From NCBI GenBank assembly GCA_050084515.1, contig CM114271.1, forward strand, positions 3,720,001 through 3,784,000: a DNA stretch of 64,000 nt, read 5' to 3'. The stretch is from Blasia pusilla (Eukaryota; Marchantiophyta; Marchantiopsida; Blasiales). Positions within the stretch are counted from its first letter, which is position 1; every line of letters starts with the position of its first letter. Positions 45,906-56,942 of the stretch are shown piece after piece. The notes beneath the pieces are model-generated. The model worked only from the letters and a program-made list of their open reading frames with translations, ran no database searches and was not told the DNA's origin. The position numbers and the translations under genes were made by a program.

Positions 45906-46276
45906 AGTCATTACTTTCAAAACAAAATATTTCGATAATAAATTTAATCATATGATATTTTTATGTTTTGGAGGTGTAAGAATCTTCATGGTTCACACAA
46001 TCATGATTACAAGTGTCTCACAATATACACTCATAAATGGTTGATAAATGGCTCCACTCATAAAAAACAATGAAAAAGAAAAAGATCTATAAGTTTCATG
46101 ATAATCAATTTTCCACCACTCTACCAATTTTGTGCTACTTTTTCTTAAGCATGTATGATGATCTTGATGATAATAAATATTTTTTACCCATTTTCAAATC
46201 CCATTACTCTAAAAAGACCAAAATTTGAGTAGGGTAAAGAAAATAAAAGGAATTTTCTTGGATTTGTTTAAAGTAT

Positions 46277-46685
46277 TCAGTGTCTTGTACATATACATCG
46301 CTACAAGATCTACATTGTTGCTCCCATCCTTATGAAAAACACCATTGATATTCCCTACATATGGGAAGATTCATACACACAAAAGTACACCAAGACGTCT
46401 TAACTGAAATCCAGTAAAAAAAAATAGCACCCATGACCATTTACACTCTTAACAATATACATAATTGTCAAACCACATCAATCTATGAGGGAATGAATCT
46501 AGAATCTTGCACTCTATCTCCTCCCAAACCTTAGACGAGAAAGTATTGCCAAGACTTAACATGATAAATATTGCTCTTCAAAGGTATCTCCTCTCCCCAT
46601 ATATCCCCGTTAAGAGCCAAAAGAGCCCTCCATTCAAATAAAGCCCAAATTAGTAACCAAGATACACATGTTACTAGGTGACCAT
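46277..46685 (-). repeat. Degraded gypsy LTR-like copy
   Basis: It retains the order of the LTR family in minus sense: GTTACTAGG, an AAGAGCCAAAAGAGCCC hairpin remnant, and a CCCCATATATCCCC TATA region, ending near TGTCTTGTACATATACATCGCTACA at about 46277. It abuts another LTR copy head to tail. Too worn to align fully. Confidence 0.45.
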
Positions 46686-47413
<728 letters not shown>

Positions 47414-48093
47414 CCATCAACTCAATCAACAGGTTTCCAAATCCAAAATAGAAAAGTATGGACATCTTCAAAAAAATTGATCCCAATATACTCGATGCCT
47501 AAGTAAACTCATCTAACTACTTAAGAAAAACTTATAGCAAAAAATTTTACTAACTCCATCCAGTGTCGACACAAAGAGAACTCTAATGATCAACTAACCA
47601 TGATGTTACACTTTATCGCGTGCATACAAATGGTTACACAATCTAGCTACACTGTTTTTCACATCTACATAAAAAAACATCAATCTTCCTAACTCAAGGG
47701 AATATTCATAAACACACAAAAATATACTTACATATATGCATGTATATAAATATTTCAAAGGCTTAGGTTTGGGGCAATAGGATCGATATCTAAAATCCTT
47801 TGCACATGCCTTCAAGGCATAAAATTGTTAAGGCTGCAAAGAGTTAGAAAATTCAAGTGTTCACTATAGAAGTGAGTTAGTAGTAAGGGGTTTCTTGCAA
47901 TATATTGTTATTGATTTGGCAATTGTGGATCCAGAAGTCCAATCATTTAAGCTTATGACCATAAATGAATGGAAAGATAAGAACCTTTTTTTAATTTCTA
48001 GGTTATGGTAAGTTGGATTCTATCTCTACAATAAAAGTTGCGTAATTTTCTTGTGTTGGAAGATGTTGCAAGGGTTCAATTTATTGGTAACTT
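47414..48093. other. Unassigned sequence with a partial LTR start
   Basis: At about 47612 the text CGCGTGCATACAAATGGTTACACAATCTA resembles the end of the LTR family but fades quickly. The rest, up to the hAT relic, has no readable frame; part may be upstream transposase sequence broken beyond recognition. Confidence 0.35.
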
Positions 48094-48291
48094 AGTACGA
48101 CTATATGTGAGAGAGCTTTTTCAATCCATAATATAATGGAGAGTAAGTTCGGTAATAGACTTGGCACTAAACACTTATATTTTGTTATGGGGATTGGTTC
48201 AAAAGTAAATATATTTGATTATGAGGACTTGATAGTTGAATCTATTGTGATTTGGGAAAACTCTCCAAAATTTGAGGTATATTTATGCTAA
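48094..48291 (+). pseudogene. hAT-type transposase C-terminal dimerisation relic
   Basis: A 65-codon open stretch without its own start reads STTICERAFSIHNIMESK, then FGNRLGTKHLYFVMGIGS and FDYEDLIVESIVIWENS. This matches the conserved C-terminal pattern of hAT-like transposases (C/S-E-R-x-F-S, then I-K-x-K-x-R-N-R-L, then a trailing Trp). Upstream frame breaks and the missing RNase H-like core show a dead copy. Confidence 0.55.
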
Positions 48292-48860
48292 TCTTGAGAA
48301 ATATGTGGATTCTCAACCAAAGTTTGTTTATAAGGATGCTCGCAATATTAAAAAAAATTCTTCCTATGAGAATCCTATCCCTCCCAAATGCTTGAAGCTC
48401 TAAGAAGAGAGCTCCAAACTAGGTTACAATACATTGAAGTCATTTTCTCATAGCTTCAAATATTTTGGAAGGGTAGGATTCTTGGTTTCCATCTAGTGGG
48501 AGGCTTGGCCATGTTCAAATTCTTGCCAAAGATATTCCAATACTTCACAGGTTAAGTGAGAAATATTTCCGGCACTTTGTGGTGATTTAAAAAAAAAAAC
48601 TATGAAGAAGAAGAAGAAGAAGTTTAGAAGAAGTATCTAGACTTGGAAGAAACAAAAATAGAACCTATCCTATCCTTTTGACCATTATCATAAGATTTAT
48701 CTAAAGATTGGACACTTCCCTGGCTCAGGGAATATTTTTCTAGAAATTGCCTAAATGGTTAGTGAAAACCACGGAAATGCAATGAGTTTTAGAGGTATCC
48801 TGAAACCTATTGAGTAAATTACTACATGGCAAAAGAAACATGTTGATAGCAAGTTAACAA

Positions 48861-48943
48861 GTTAATATGGTCGAGTTGGTCTAAGAGGCGCCATATGAAG
48901 GTTCTGGTCTGAAAGGGTGTGGGTTCAGATACCACTGTCAACA
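48861..48943 (+). tRNA. tRNA-Leu-like sequence, probably a pseudogene or SINE head
   Basis: The 82-base stretch folds as a class II tRNA: acceptor arms GTTAATA/TGTCAAC pair with one mismatch and one G-T, an A box GGTCGAGTTGGTCTAAG, a variable arm and a T arm GTGGG-TTCAGAT-ACCAC. It is close to plant tRNA-Leu, with AAG in the anticodon position. The anticodon loop lacks the usual U33 and the anticodon stem has a mismatch. No terminator-like T run follows at once. I therefore favour a pseudogene or the 5' part of a SINE over a working tRNA. Confidence 0.5.
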
Positions 48944-51900
48944 CCTTGAATTTATTTTTTCTCCCACCTTTTAAAAATTCCGGATGGGTTTTCCATTATC
49001 CGCTTTTTCTCGAGTCCTCTCTTATTCCAAAAGAAACTCCCCATTCCCTGAGCTCTAAATGGATTCAAGACCGACCTTCCTTCAAAATTTACGGGCGTCT
49101 CTTGTAAAATATCCATTTCTTGCTGGCATGAGAAAAAAATCCCAAGACCTTGGCATCACTCTGGTTATGGCCCCTACTACTAGGCACTTATCATTTCTTC
49201 GCTTTCTCCTTATGTCACATAGACTTTTGGTGCAGGCTTGGGGGAGTGAATTCGGAGTGTAGAGACAGCATAAGAGTGAAAATTCTTTTGCAAATGATTT
49301 TCAACCGTGGATGGATTCTCCTTTGAATCAAAGATATGAATCTAATAAAAAACAAATTCACTCTTCCATATTAATTAATTCCTCTATCATGTTACTCCCG
49401 TGGTTCTCTTTTCCTTTTTATTTCTTATATCTCCGAACCCAAAATCTGAGCAGCGGTGAGCTTAATTGTGATGAATGAGAGGGGACCACATTACGTTTGT
49501 CAACAAAATTAAATTACGGAACTGAATAAGCCTCAAACTCCGAAAAAAATTAAAAAATGTAAAAAAAATTAAAAATTCATCGCATAAAAAAAAGAGGGGC
49601 ATAAAGAGCCAACAAATAAACCTCAAGAAAAAAAATGCACTTCGATAAAAACGAGTATGAAAAACTCATCGGAAGTACAAAAGAATCCAACTCTTTTGTA
49701 CTTTTGAAGGTCACAACAAGACCAGAAAAGGAAGAAGGGGCATTCAAAAGGCCGTAAGGCAAGACTCCATAGTGTTCTCGTAGCACAGCGTGTTAAGTTC
49801 GCCTGCCACAAGAAATAAATTCGTGGAAGTTTTAAATTTTCAAAAGTCCGACAGAGAGAATTGGGCCATAAATGATCGCGCGGTATTGGGTACCATACCA
49901 TCAGCACCACCCGCTAACAACTCTCCGGACGACTCCGGATACCGGAACCCTAAACCGCCACATCAAATCGCACAGGCTGCCCCTCACACAAAGGAAAGTA
50001 GAGCTCGGCGGGCAGTGCACTGCACTGTGCGCAGCTGATATATATCCTCCTGTCAGCGCATCGCGGATCCCGTGAGAGAGGAGGATGCAGCCGGTCAATC
50101 TGCCCCTAAACGCATGAGCCGCTGCCCTAAATGAAGAGCCTTTCTGATGACCGGTGCCCGTTCGCTGCTGCCCAGTCCCGGACTCCCGGGTGGCACTAGA
50201 ACCATGTGACACATGGTTCTAACTGGCTCCGGAGCGTTCCCCGTGGCTGCTGTCCATCAACGTTCGCGTACGTGCATTCATGTCGCTACACGTGGTCTCT
50301 TTAGCTGCAAAGTGCAAACTGAAGCTTGTAGCTCAAGCGGACGGACGGACGGACGGACTTCTTCAGCGTATGAGAAGTTGAGAAGTACTCTAAACGCAAG
50401 TACGATACGTAGAGAAGGTATGCTTTAGTATGGGAACTCGGGAATCCCGCAGACCCGCGATATATTCGACGGCTGTCTTTATGGCGTACGTAAGGAACGG
50501 TCGCTAGTATTTTGGAACGCAACCCGTCCGCCGTCGTCGTAATATCAAGGGTCGGGTGGGGAAAATGAACAGAGTCTAGACGCTCTGGAAACCCGGAAGG
50601 TGGAAGAGTCCGAGTTTGGCTGCTCCGTCAGTTTGACGCGAATCTAGCGACAATCGAAAAGGGCATAGCAGACAGAAACGGAAAGACTATTCAGAAACAC
50701 ATCCGTTAATGATGATCCTGTTTACGATCCTGTTTAGGTTCGGTTTACTTAAGTGGGAGAGGGAACTATAGATTTGACGCAATTAATGGCGAGCATCATT
50801 CTTCTATTGTAAGAGAACCCGATCACGTGATGATCCAGAGATCTTGTGGATCCATTTAGCCTAAACTTTGCCGGAAAATCTCTCTAGAACGTGATTAATA
50901 GTGTTTATATAGATTAGTGTGATGTGATGGTTACTCGGGTCTATAACTTTCTTACGAGTCAATATAATAACATTATAATTTTTTTGGGAAAATGTCATAT
51001 GTTCATCTCACGACGGAATTTAATTAAATACGGTAGAAAAACGGTCAACAAGGGAACTCGCATTTAAGTTTAGAATTAGTTAGTCATTTTTTCAAATCAC
51101 GATGAAGAAATAATCGAATAAATGTATGGTTTTTGAAAGATTTATATTTTATTCATAGGAAGTTTTATAATATTAAAATTTAAACTTATGTTTTGTTTAG
51201 GATTTCACACATGTAATTTTTGCCTTTGGCTAAGAAAATAACTAATTAGTAGTAAGGATTGTGAGGGACCAATGCACGTTCTTTGGGAATGTCATCTTGC
51301 GGCAAAGCCACGCGTCATGCATTCTTGAGTTTGAAACGACACATGGTGAATATTCAACTGTCTTCATTTGAAAAAGTGTAAGTGAATTTTTTTTTTTCAA
51401 ATACCAAAGAATGTAAGTGATTTTTTTTTTTCAGATTTTCATCACCAAAGAATAGTTCCATAAAAATTTAATCCCATTTTCCCTTATGGAAATTTCGTGT
51501 CCTCTTTAGGGCAACTCCACCATGGAAATTATGCACAAAATTTGGGAGGGTCTTCATAAGTGTGTGAGAAAATAAAAATTCACACGGAATATTATTGGTG
51601 TTCAAAATACGAATGTCATATGGTCTAGTTGAAAACCCTTAATATGGCCATATTGATGCAAAAAAAAAATGAAAGGATTTCTCAAAGATAAAAGAAAACT
51701 CAAAAGCAAGAAGCTCCAAGACAATAATTGTCCACATGCAAAAATTATGCTCTTTTCATTTATATCAACTCACTTGCCCTTTGATTCATTATTTGATGGT
51801 TTGATTCACCCCCAAAAAACTTCATTTGAGCTCTTTCATCTCCTTTAATTTTGTGAACTTCTTGCGACCCCTCCCCCCACCCCTTCCAAAAAAAAGAAGA

Positions 51901-52113
51901 AGAACTAGACCAAATTGAACTCCAATAGAATAATCAAGAGAGCTCCACCCATATGTAAACCTTAACTACCCTAGATAACTCTTTAGCAATGTTGGACCTC
52001 ATGTATAGTATAATAGGCATAATCTAGAGTGTAACGAGAGTTTATTATACTAATAATTTATTGTCTGTGCGATACACTAGATCAGATAGATGGAAATAAA
52101 TGACCCAACATAT
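48944..52113. other. Unassigned intergenic sequence
   Basis: No gene recognised. The first 250 bp after the tRNA-like unit could be a SINE body. A GGAC tetranucleotide run lies at 50338-50359. A GC-balanced island at 49880-50650 has no readable product. From 50700 to 52110 the sequence is AT-rich and featureless. Confidence 0.35.
49600..49760 (-). repeat. Dispersed repeat, copy 1 (LINE-tail-like)
   Basis: The text AAAAACTCATCGGAAGTACAAAAGA...GAAGGTCACAACAAGACCAGAAAAGGAAGAAGGGGCAT aligns with 54175-54300 and 54785-54905. On the minus strand it reads as a T-rich tail after ...GTTGTGACCTTC, like a LINE 3' end. The family is not identified. Confidence 0.45.
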
Positions 52114-53194
52114 CACTACTACATTCATAGCCAATTTTTGAGTCATGGGAACCGCAACTTAGCCATAGTATCATTGCACTTGACTTGCGACTGACTGGTA
52201 AACATGAGAATTGGACTTGCCAATTGCGAGAGTCGCGGGGATTAAATTCAAGGTTCCTTTTTCTTACTCTCCAAAGTCAATCATAGTTTAGTTGTAGTTC
52301 AATCACTTAATACTTGTAAACGACTCGCAACTTTTTCGTAGCTTTACAGTTTATTTGTGGTTGATTGCAAGTCTGAGTAGTTGCAAAAAATGATTCTCAA
52401 CTCACTCGCAAAAAAAATGCAAAATAGTCACAAAAAGTTATAAAATAGTGAGTCCAAGTAATGGGTTTTTGTACTCACAAAGTAATGGTTTTAGACTCTT
52501 AAGGGACTTGCAAAGTAGTGGTTTTCTACACTCACAATCATTTTCCATATCTCTTTTGTTCAATTTGGACTCATTCTTGGGGGGTCTACAAAACACTCTT
52601 TCACTAGAGATTTAACTCCTCCAAATTTTTTCTTAGGGATAATTTTTTTTCCATCGAGTTTAGAACCAAAAAAATTACAAAAAAAGTGATATTATGAACT
52701 TCACACGTATAAATTTCCTTCAACATCTAATTTTTTTCTAACCTAAAAGACCTAAGACTTAGCTCCATTACAGAAAGAAACTAGTTGCAAAGTGAGGAGA
52801 CGAATCTCAAAAAAGTTGAGTGGAAAGAAAAACTAGAACGGTTTGGAGGCAAAAAAGAGAAATTAATGGCTAAGGTTTTTTTGGTTTGCAAGTGCCTTTG
52901 TAAGTTTGTTTGTAGTGCCATGTACTCGCACTTTGTGAGTCACTTTCAAGTCTGATTCACAAATCTTAATACATGGTGCTTTCAAGATATTTGCGTCTTG
53001 CGTGACTTGGAACTTACTTGCAATTGACTCACAAGCTTTGAAATATTAGTAAACTAGAGTCGACTTCCATTGGACTCACAAATGGTCCATAATTTATTCC
53101 CATGAAGTGGACTCATAAACTAGTTAAAAAGTAGTCGCAGACGCCAAAAAGAACTCATAAGATGACAAATGAATGCCTCTCATCCTTAGTAGTG
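52114..53194. mobile_element. Non-autonomous CACTA (En/Spm-type) transposon
   Basis: The ends are CACTACTACATTC at 52114 and, inverted, CACTACTAAGGATG ending at 53194, so the termini share CACTACTA. The flanks are TAT and TGT, a 3-base target duplication with one mismatch. About 430 bp at the left and 280 bp at the right are packed with short motifs of the form ACTCRCAA or TTGYGAGT in both orientations. Such subterminal arrays are known binding sites of CACTA transposases. The 1081-bp unit has no coding capacity and would need a transposase supplied in trans. Confidence 0.75.
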
Positions 53195-54160
53195 TGTGGA
53201 GAATCATAAAGTAAATCTGTTGAAGCCATTGGACACACATTTAATTTTTAGAGTTTAACATAAAGAAACTAACTTAAAATAATAAAGATACATTTCTGCT
53301 TGAATATGAATGATAATGAAACTCTTCCTTTGCTAAAAAGGAACTTTCATATCTTTTCCCTTATTAATTTGGGTTAAAAGAAGTTATGGTCTCCTTTTCC
53401 ATGAAGTCATGAAGTATTCTTCTTTGGAATACTTCATGGAGATTGAGATTTTTTTCTAAAAAATCTATTTTTCAAAATAAAATTATTAAAATCCCACTCA
53501 ACTTTTAGCTTAATATAAGATAAAATAGAAGATAATTTTGAGAGATTTCAGACTTGATAAGCATGGCGTTCACTTAAAGTTTCTCAACATGAGCTAATGC
53601 ATATGGTGTGAATCTATTCCAACTCATGTGCATCTTAACTAGCAATGAAGAAAATGTCTGGTTTGGTAATTACAATGTAGGGTCTTCAATTGCCTACTTC
53701 TTCCCATAAGTAAGTTCTTTAATTCCCTACTACTTTGAGAACTCTTCTCCTCTTAACATGTATCATTTTAAGAATTTAAGTTAAAGATATGGTGTTATGT
53801 TCAGCGAGAAGAAAGGAAGAATGTATACTCCTATATACTACTTGGGCAATTCACTAATGATAGTTTTATTCCGGTATCGTGGAAAACTTGTTTTAATTGC
53901 CTACTACTTCCCATAATTGCCCCGTCCCTAACTTTATTTTAAAATGAAAATGTGAATTTTTTTTTATAAATCTACATATCAATGGGAATTGCAATTTTCT
54001 TTCAAAAACACCTTTGATCACATTAATTGGGGACAATACAAAGATATTGGTAAGGAGAATGAATTCTTAAATAGGGACCCTTGCGGGTTTAGGGAACAAA
54101 TATGAATGGTGTATGATGTTCTTCTTTGAAAAATTAAAATAAAACCTAAACCATTTGGGT
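53195..54160. other. Unassigned AT-rich sequence
   Basis: No gene, repeat or structural signal that I can name. A small inverted motif CCATGAAGT/ACTTCATGG occurs at about 53399-53440. Confidence 0.4.
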
Positions 54161-54174
54161 GGCAAAGGAAAAAA

Positions 54175-54300
54175 ATGAAGGCTCAATTAAAAGCGGGCGA
54201 TGGAAAACCCATCGAGTGTACAAAAGAGGGGGACTCAAAGAGTCGAGTACGTGAAGGCCACAACCGGCCCGAAAAAAGAAAAGGGGGCACGCCCTACCGA
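54175..54300 (-). repeat. Dispersed repeat, copy 2 (LINE-tail-like)
   Basis: Shares ACCCATCGAGTGTACAAAAGA, GGGACTCAAAGAGTC and CCACAACCGGCCCGAAAAAAG with the other copies. It is better preserved than copy 1. GGGACTCAAAGAGTC is part palindromic. Confidence 0.5.
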
Positions 54301-54784
54301 CTAAAATCACCAACAAACAGAGACAATATCAACCAGCACCATCATCTCCCACAACCTAATCCCGTTGCAAAAGCCCATTAGCCTAGGCACGCAGTACCCC
54401 ATTGCCTACAATCAAGAATCGCGTAGCCAAAGACAACCCATTTCGCGACTGGAGCTGGAGCTGATGAGCGCAATCCGTAACAAACGAGTCAAACCTCTCC
54501 CCCATAACCCCATACATCTCTATCTAATCGATGTCCATCATGAAATCGACTCTATAGACGGGTCATCTTCACCGTCGTCACCGCCCCTTAAGTAATCTCC
54601 CTTATGCCACCTCTCAGGCTCGCACCTCAAAGTAACGCAACTTCGTTCCACAAGACTTTACCGGCTCATGGCCGCAATGTTCTCATGGGCCCCACGACCT
54701 CCAACCTATAGGGTGCTCTTTCGGTACACACAGGGAGAGAAAAAATTACGGTTTCTGTTGAATGAAGAAATGACCTCAATATAC

Positions 54785-54905
54785 ATGCATGATAGAAAAC
54801 CCAACAGAAAAACAATAGAAGGGGACTCAAAGAGTCAAGTATCCAAAACCCACAACCGGCCTTGAAAAAGAAGAACGGGGCATTCCCCCTATCGACTAAA
54901 CTCAC
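54785..54905 (-). repeat. Dispersed repeat, copy 3 (LINE-tail-like)
   Basis: Shares GGGGACTCAAAGAGTCAAGTA, CCACAACCGGCC and AACGGGGCAT with copy 2, about 610 bp away in the same orientation. The stretches between and after (to 55250) include CTAGGCACGC in both copies at about 54383 and 55000, so the duplicated unit may be longer. Confidence 0.5.
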
Positions 54906-55270
54906 CAACAGCAGAAACAATACCAACAACTTCTAATGAATTGCGGGTCTCTACTGCCGGCATCTCCAACGGCATGAACCCACCTCAATAACCCCTTAGC
55001 CTAGGCACGCTTCAAAGCTATGGCCAAAAGCTATGGGCACAATGTGCCCATCCCTTGGAAAAGCACCGAGATGAGGAATGGTATCTTCGATGCGGTTGGG
55101 GTCGATGGCGTACGATGAAAGGCCTCGATTAGGGAGAGAACAAACGCGGATCGGATGCGGGTGAGTTTTCGAGTTTGCGGTTTTCGTTCGCCGTCTCGAA
55201 TGGAGTGTGCAGTGGTTCTGCCCGACTGACTGAGTCTTTTCCATCTTCTTCTTCTTCTTCTTCTTTTTCT

Positions 55271-55770
55271 GGAGCGGATCCGAAAAGCGAAGTCAGTCTC
55301 TTCCTTCGTCTTCTTATTGTGGAGCGGATCCGAAAAGCGAAGTCAGTCTCTTCTTTTTTCTTACTCTGGATCGGATCCGAAACAGCGAAGTCAGTTCTCT
55401 TCTTTTTTCTTACTCTGGATCGGATCCGAAAAAGCGAAGTCAGTTCTCATGTTTTTTCTTACTCTGGATCGGATCCGAAAAAGCGAAGTCAGTTCTCATG
55501 TTTTTTCTTACTCTGGATCGGATCCGAAGTGCGAAGTGAGGAGGAGGAGAAGGATGTGCTGCGTCCGAGATGCTTCGCACGCGAGCTGCTGGCGATGGTT
55601 GGCTGGAATTTCTAGAAGGTGGAAGGTCTCTTTTTTTTTCTTACTCTGGATCGGATCCGAAAAGCGAAGTGAGGAGGAGGAGGAGGAGGGGGAGGATGTG
55701 CTGCTTCGAAATGACTCGCACGCGAGCTGCTGGCGATGGTTGGCTGAAGTTTCTAGAAGGTGGAAGGGAG
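55271..55770. repeat. 49-bp tandem array plus 133-bp duplication
   Basis: Units beginning GGATCGGATCCGAAAAGCGAAG start at 55271, 55321, 55368, 55417, 55466 and 55515, with spacing of 47-50 bases. A further unit starts at 55648. The last two carry a longer shared tail (GAGGAGG, ACGCGAGCTGCTGGCGATGG, TTTCTAGAAGGTGGAAGG), so 55515-55647 and 55648-55770 are a 133-bp direct duplication. Because 49 is not a multiple of three, each frame cycles through the unit; the frames are not evidence of a gene. Confidence 0.85.
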
Positions 55771-56942
55771 GGGTGTAGGTCGAAGGTCGGCAGAGGCGAA
55801 GCGTGAAGGAGGGAGATTGGAGACGAGGACTGCGTAAACGCTCGCTGCGTCGAGAGCGGGATGAAAGAGGGTGAAGCGTGGTGCGAATTCGAGCGGAGAA
55901 TCGAGGAGACAATCGGTTTTCGAGACGAAAAGCTTGGAAATTGAGTGAACTTTTACGGTGGTGATGAGAAAAAGCACTCACCACTGCATGTGAGGTGAGA
56001 GGATGGCGGATAGACATGCCGGTCCGAGAATTTCGCGGGGCTTACCTGCTCCATCTTTGGGACGAAGTTTGTGGTGGTCCAAGCTAGAAGCGGCTATGAG
56101 CGCTGCAAGAGTCCAAGGAGACAGCATTGTGTGCGCTTTAGTAAATCCATTTCATCCCTTGTGATCGTGGAGAAAGGAAAACAACCCTCACCATTCCCCA
56201 GTTGACGAGGCTTGATACTTTCCGCGCAAGATCTGGACAATTCACCTTCAAGGTATCAGTGACCAGGAGCGCCACGGCATCCAAACAATGGCCCGCTCTG
56301 CCCTGTTGCCAATCCCATATCTGACACTCTCCTCGCACATTCCCAAACCCTTCCATGGAAGACCATTCCACACGACTTGAAGTGCTTTTGCTTTTGCTCT
56401 TACCGTCCTAGGGAGAATCCGAGTCCTCATTCCGAGCGGGGCCGGGGAATGAGGTGTGCACAGGTTTGGCTATGAGAAAGAAAGCCAACGAAGTCCGCCC
56501 CTACTCCTTCCGTGTCCCAATTCTCCTCGCGCAAACATCGTTCATGTCCTCTCTCAGAGCTCGAGTGCAACAAATGGACCAAGTTTCACCATCGTCGCTA
56601 TGGTGACTCTGGCGGTTTTGGGTACCTTATAGAGCGTTGATGCAACCCTCTGTCTTTGTCAGAAAAATCCTTACAGCGCATAGACAAACGTTGACACTCA
56701 GAGAACGATTTGAAAAGCTCTGTAGATGAAAACAAACTTCTGAGGGAATAATGTGGAACAAGCTCGCCCACTTTCAGAGGGGCGTGTGAAAAGTCGAGAG
56801 AGTACAAACCGCGATGATTCTACATATATATGAACAATGAGGTCCTTAAAACATGATCAGGAACACATCAGAAGCACATCCTGCGGGGGCGTTAGCTTTT
56901 CCACCAGGCAAGAGAAGATCAAAATTGAGCTGCTGGTGAGAT
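55771..56942. other. Unassigned sequence downstream of CSN8
   Basis: No family was recognised in frames at 56138-56430 or 56598-56807 on the minus strand. The part nearest 56942 is probably CSN8 3' UTR. A TATATATATG run occurs at 56823. Confidence 0.35.

Noticed and set aside
48861-48943. Fully functional tRNA-Leu
   Set aside because: U33 is missing and the anticodon stem is weak; kept only as tRNA-like.
55175-55806. Ser/Phe-rich frames as a repeat protein
   Set aside because: The 49-bp period is not a multiple of three and all frames on one strand stay open by cycling through the same unit.
56138-56430. Minus-strand frames as an exon
   Set aside because: No family motif, two overlapping frames equally open, no splice context tying them to CSN8.
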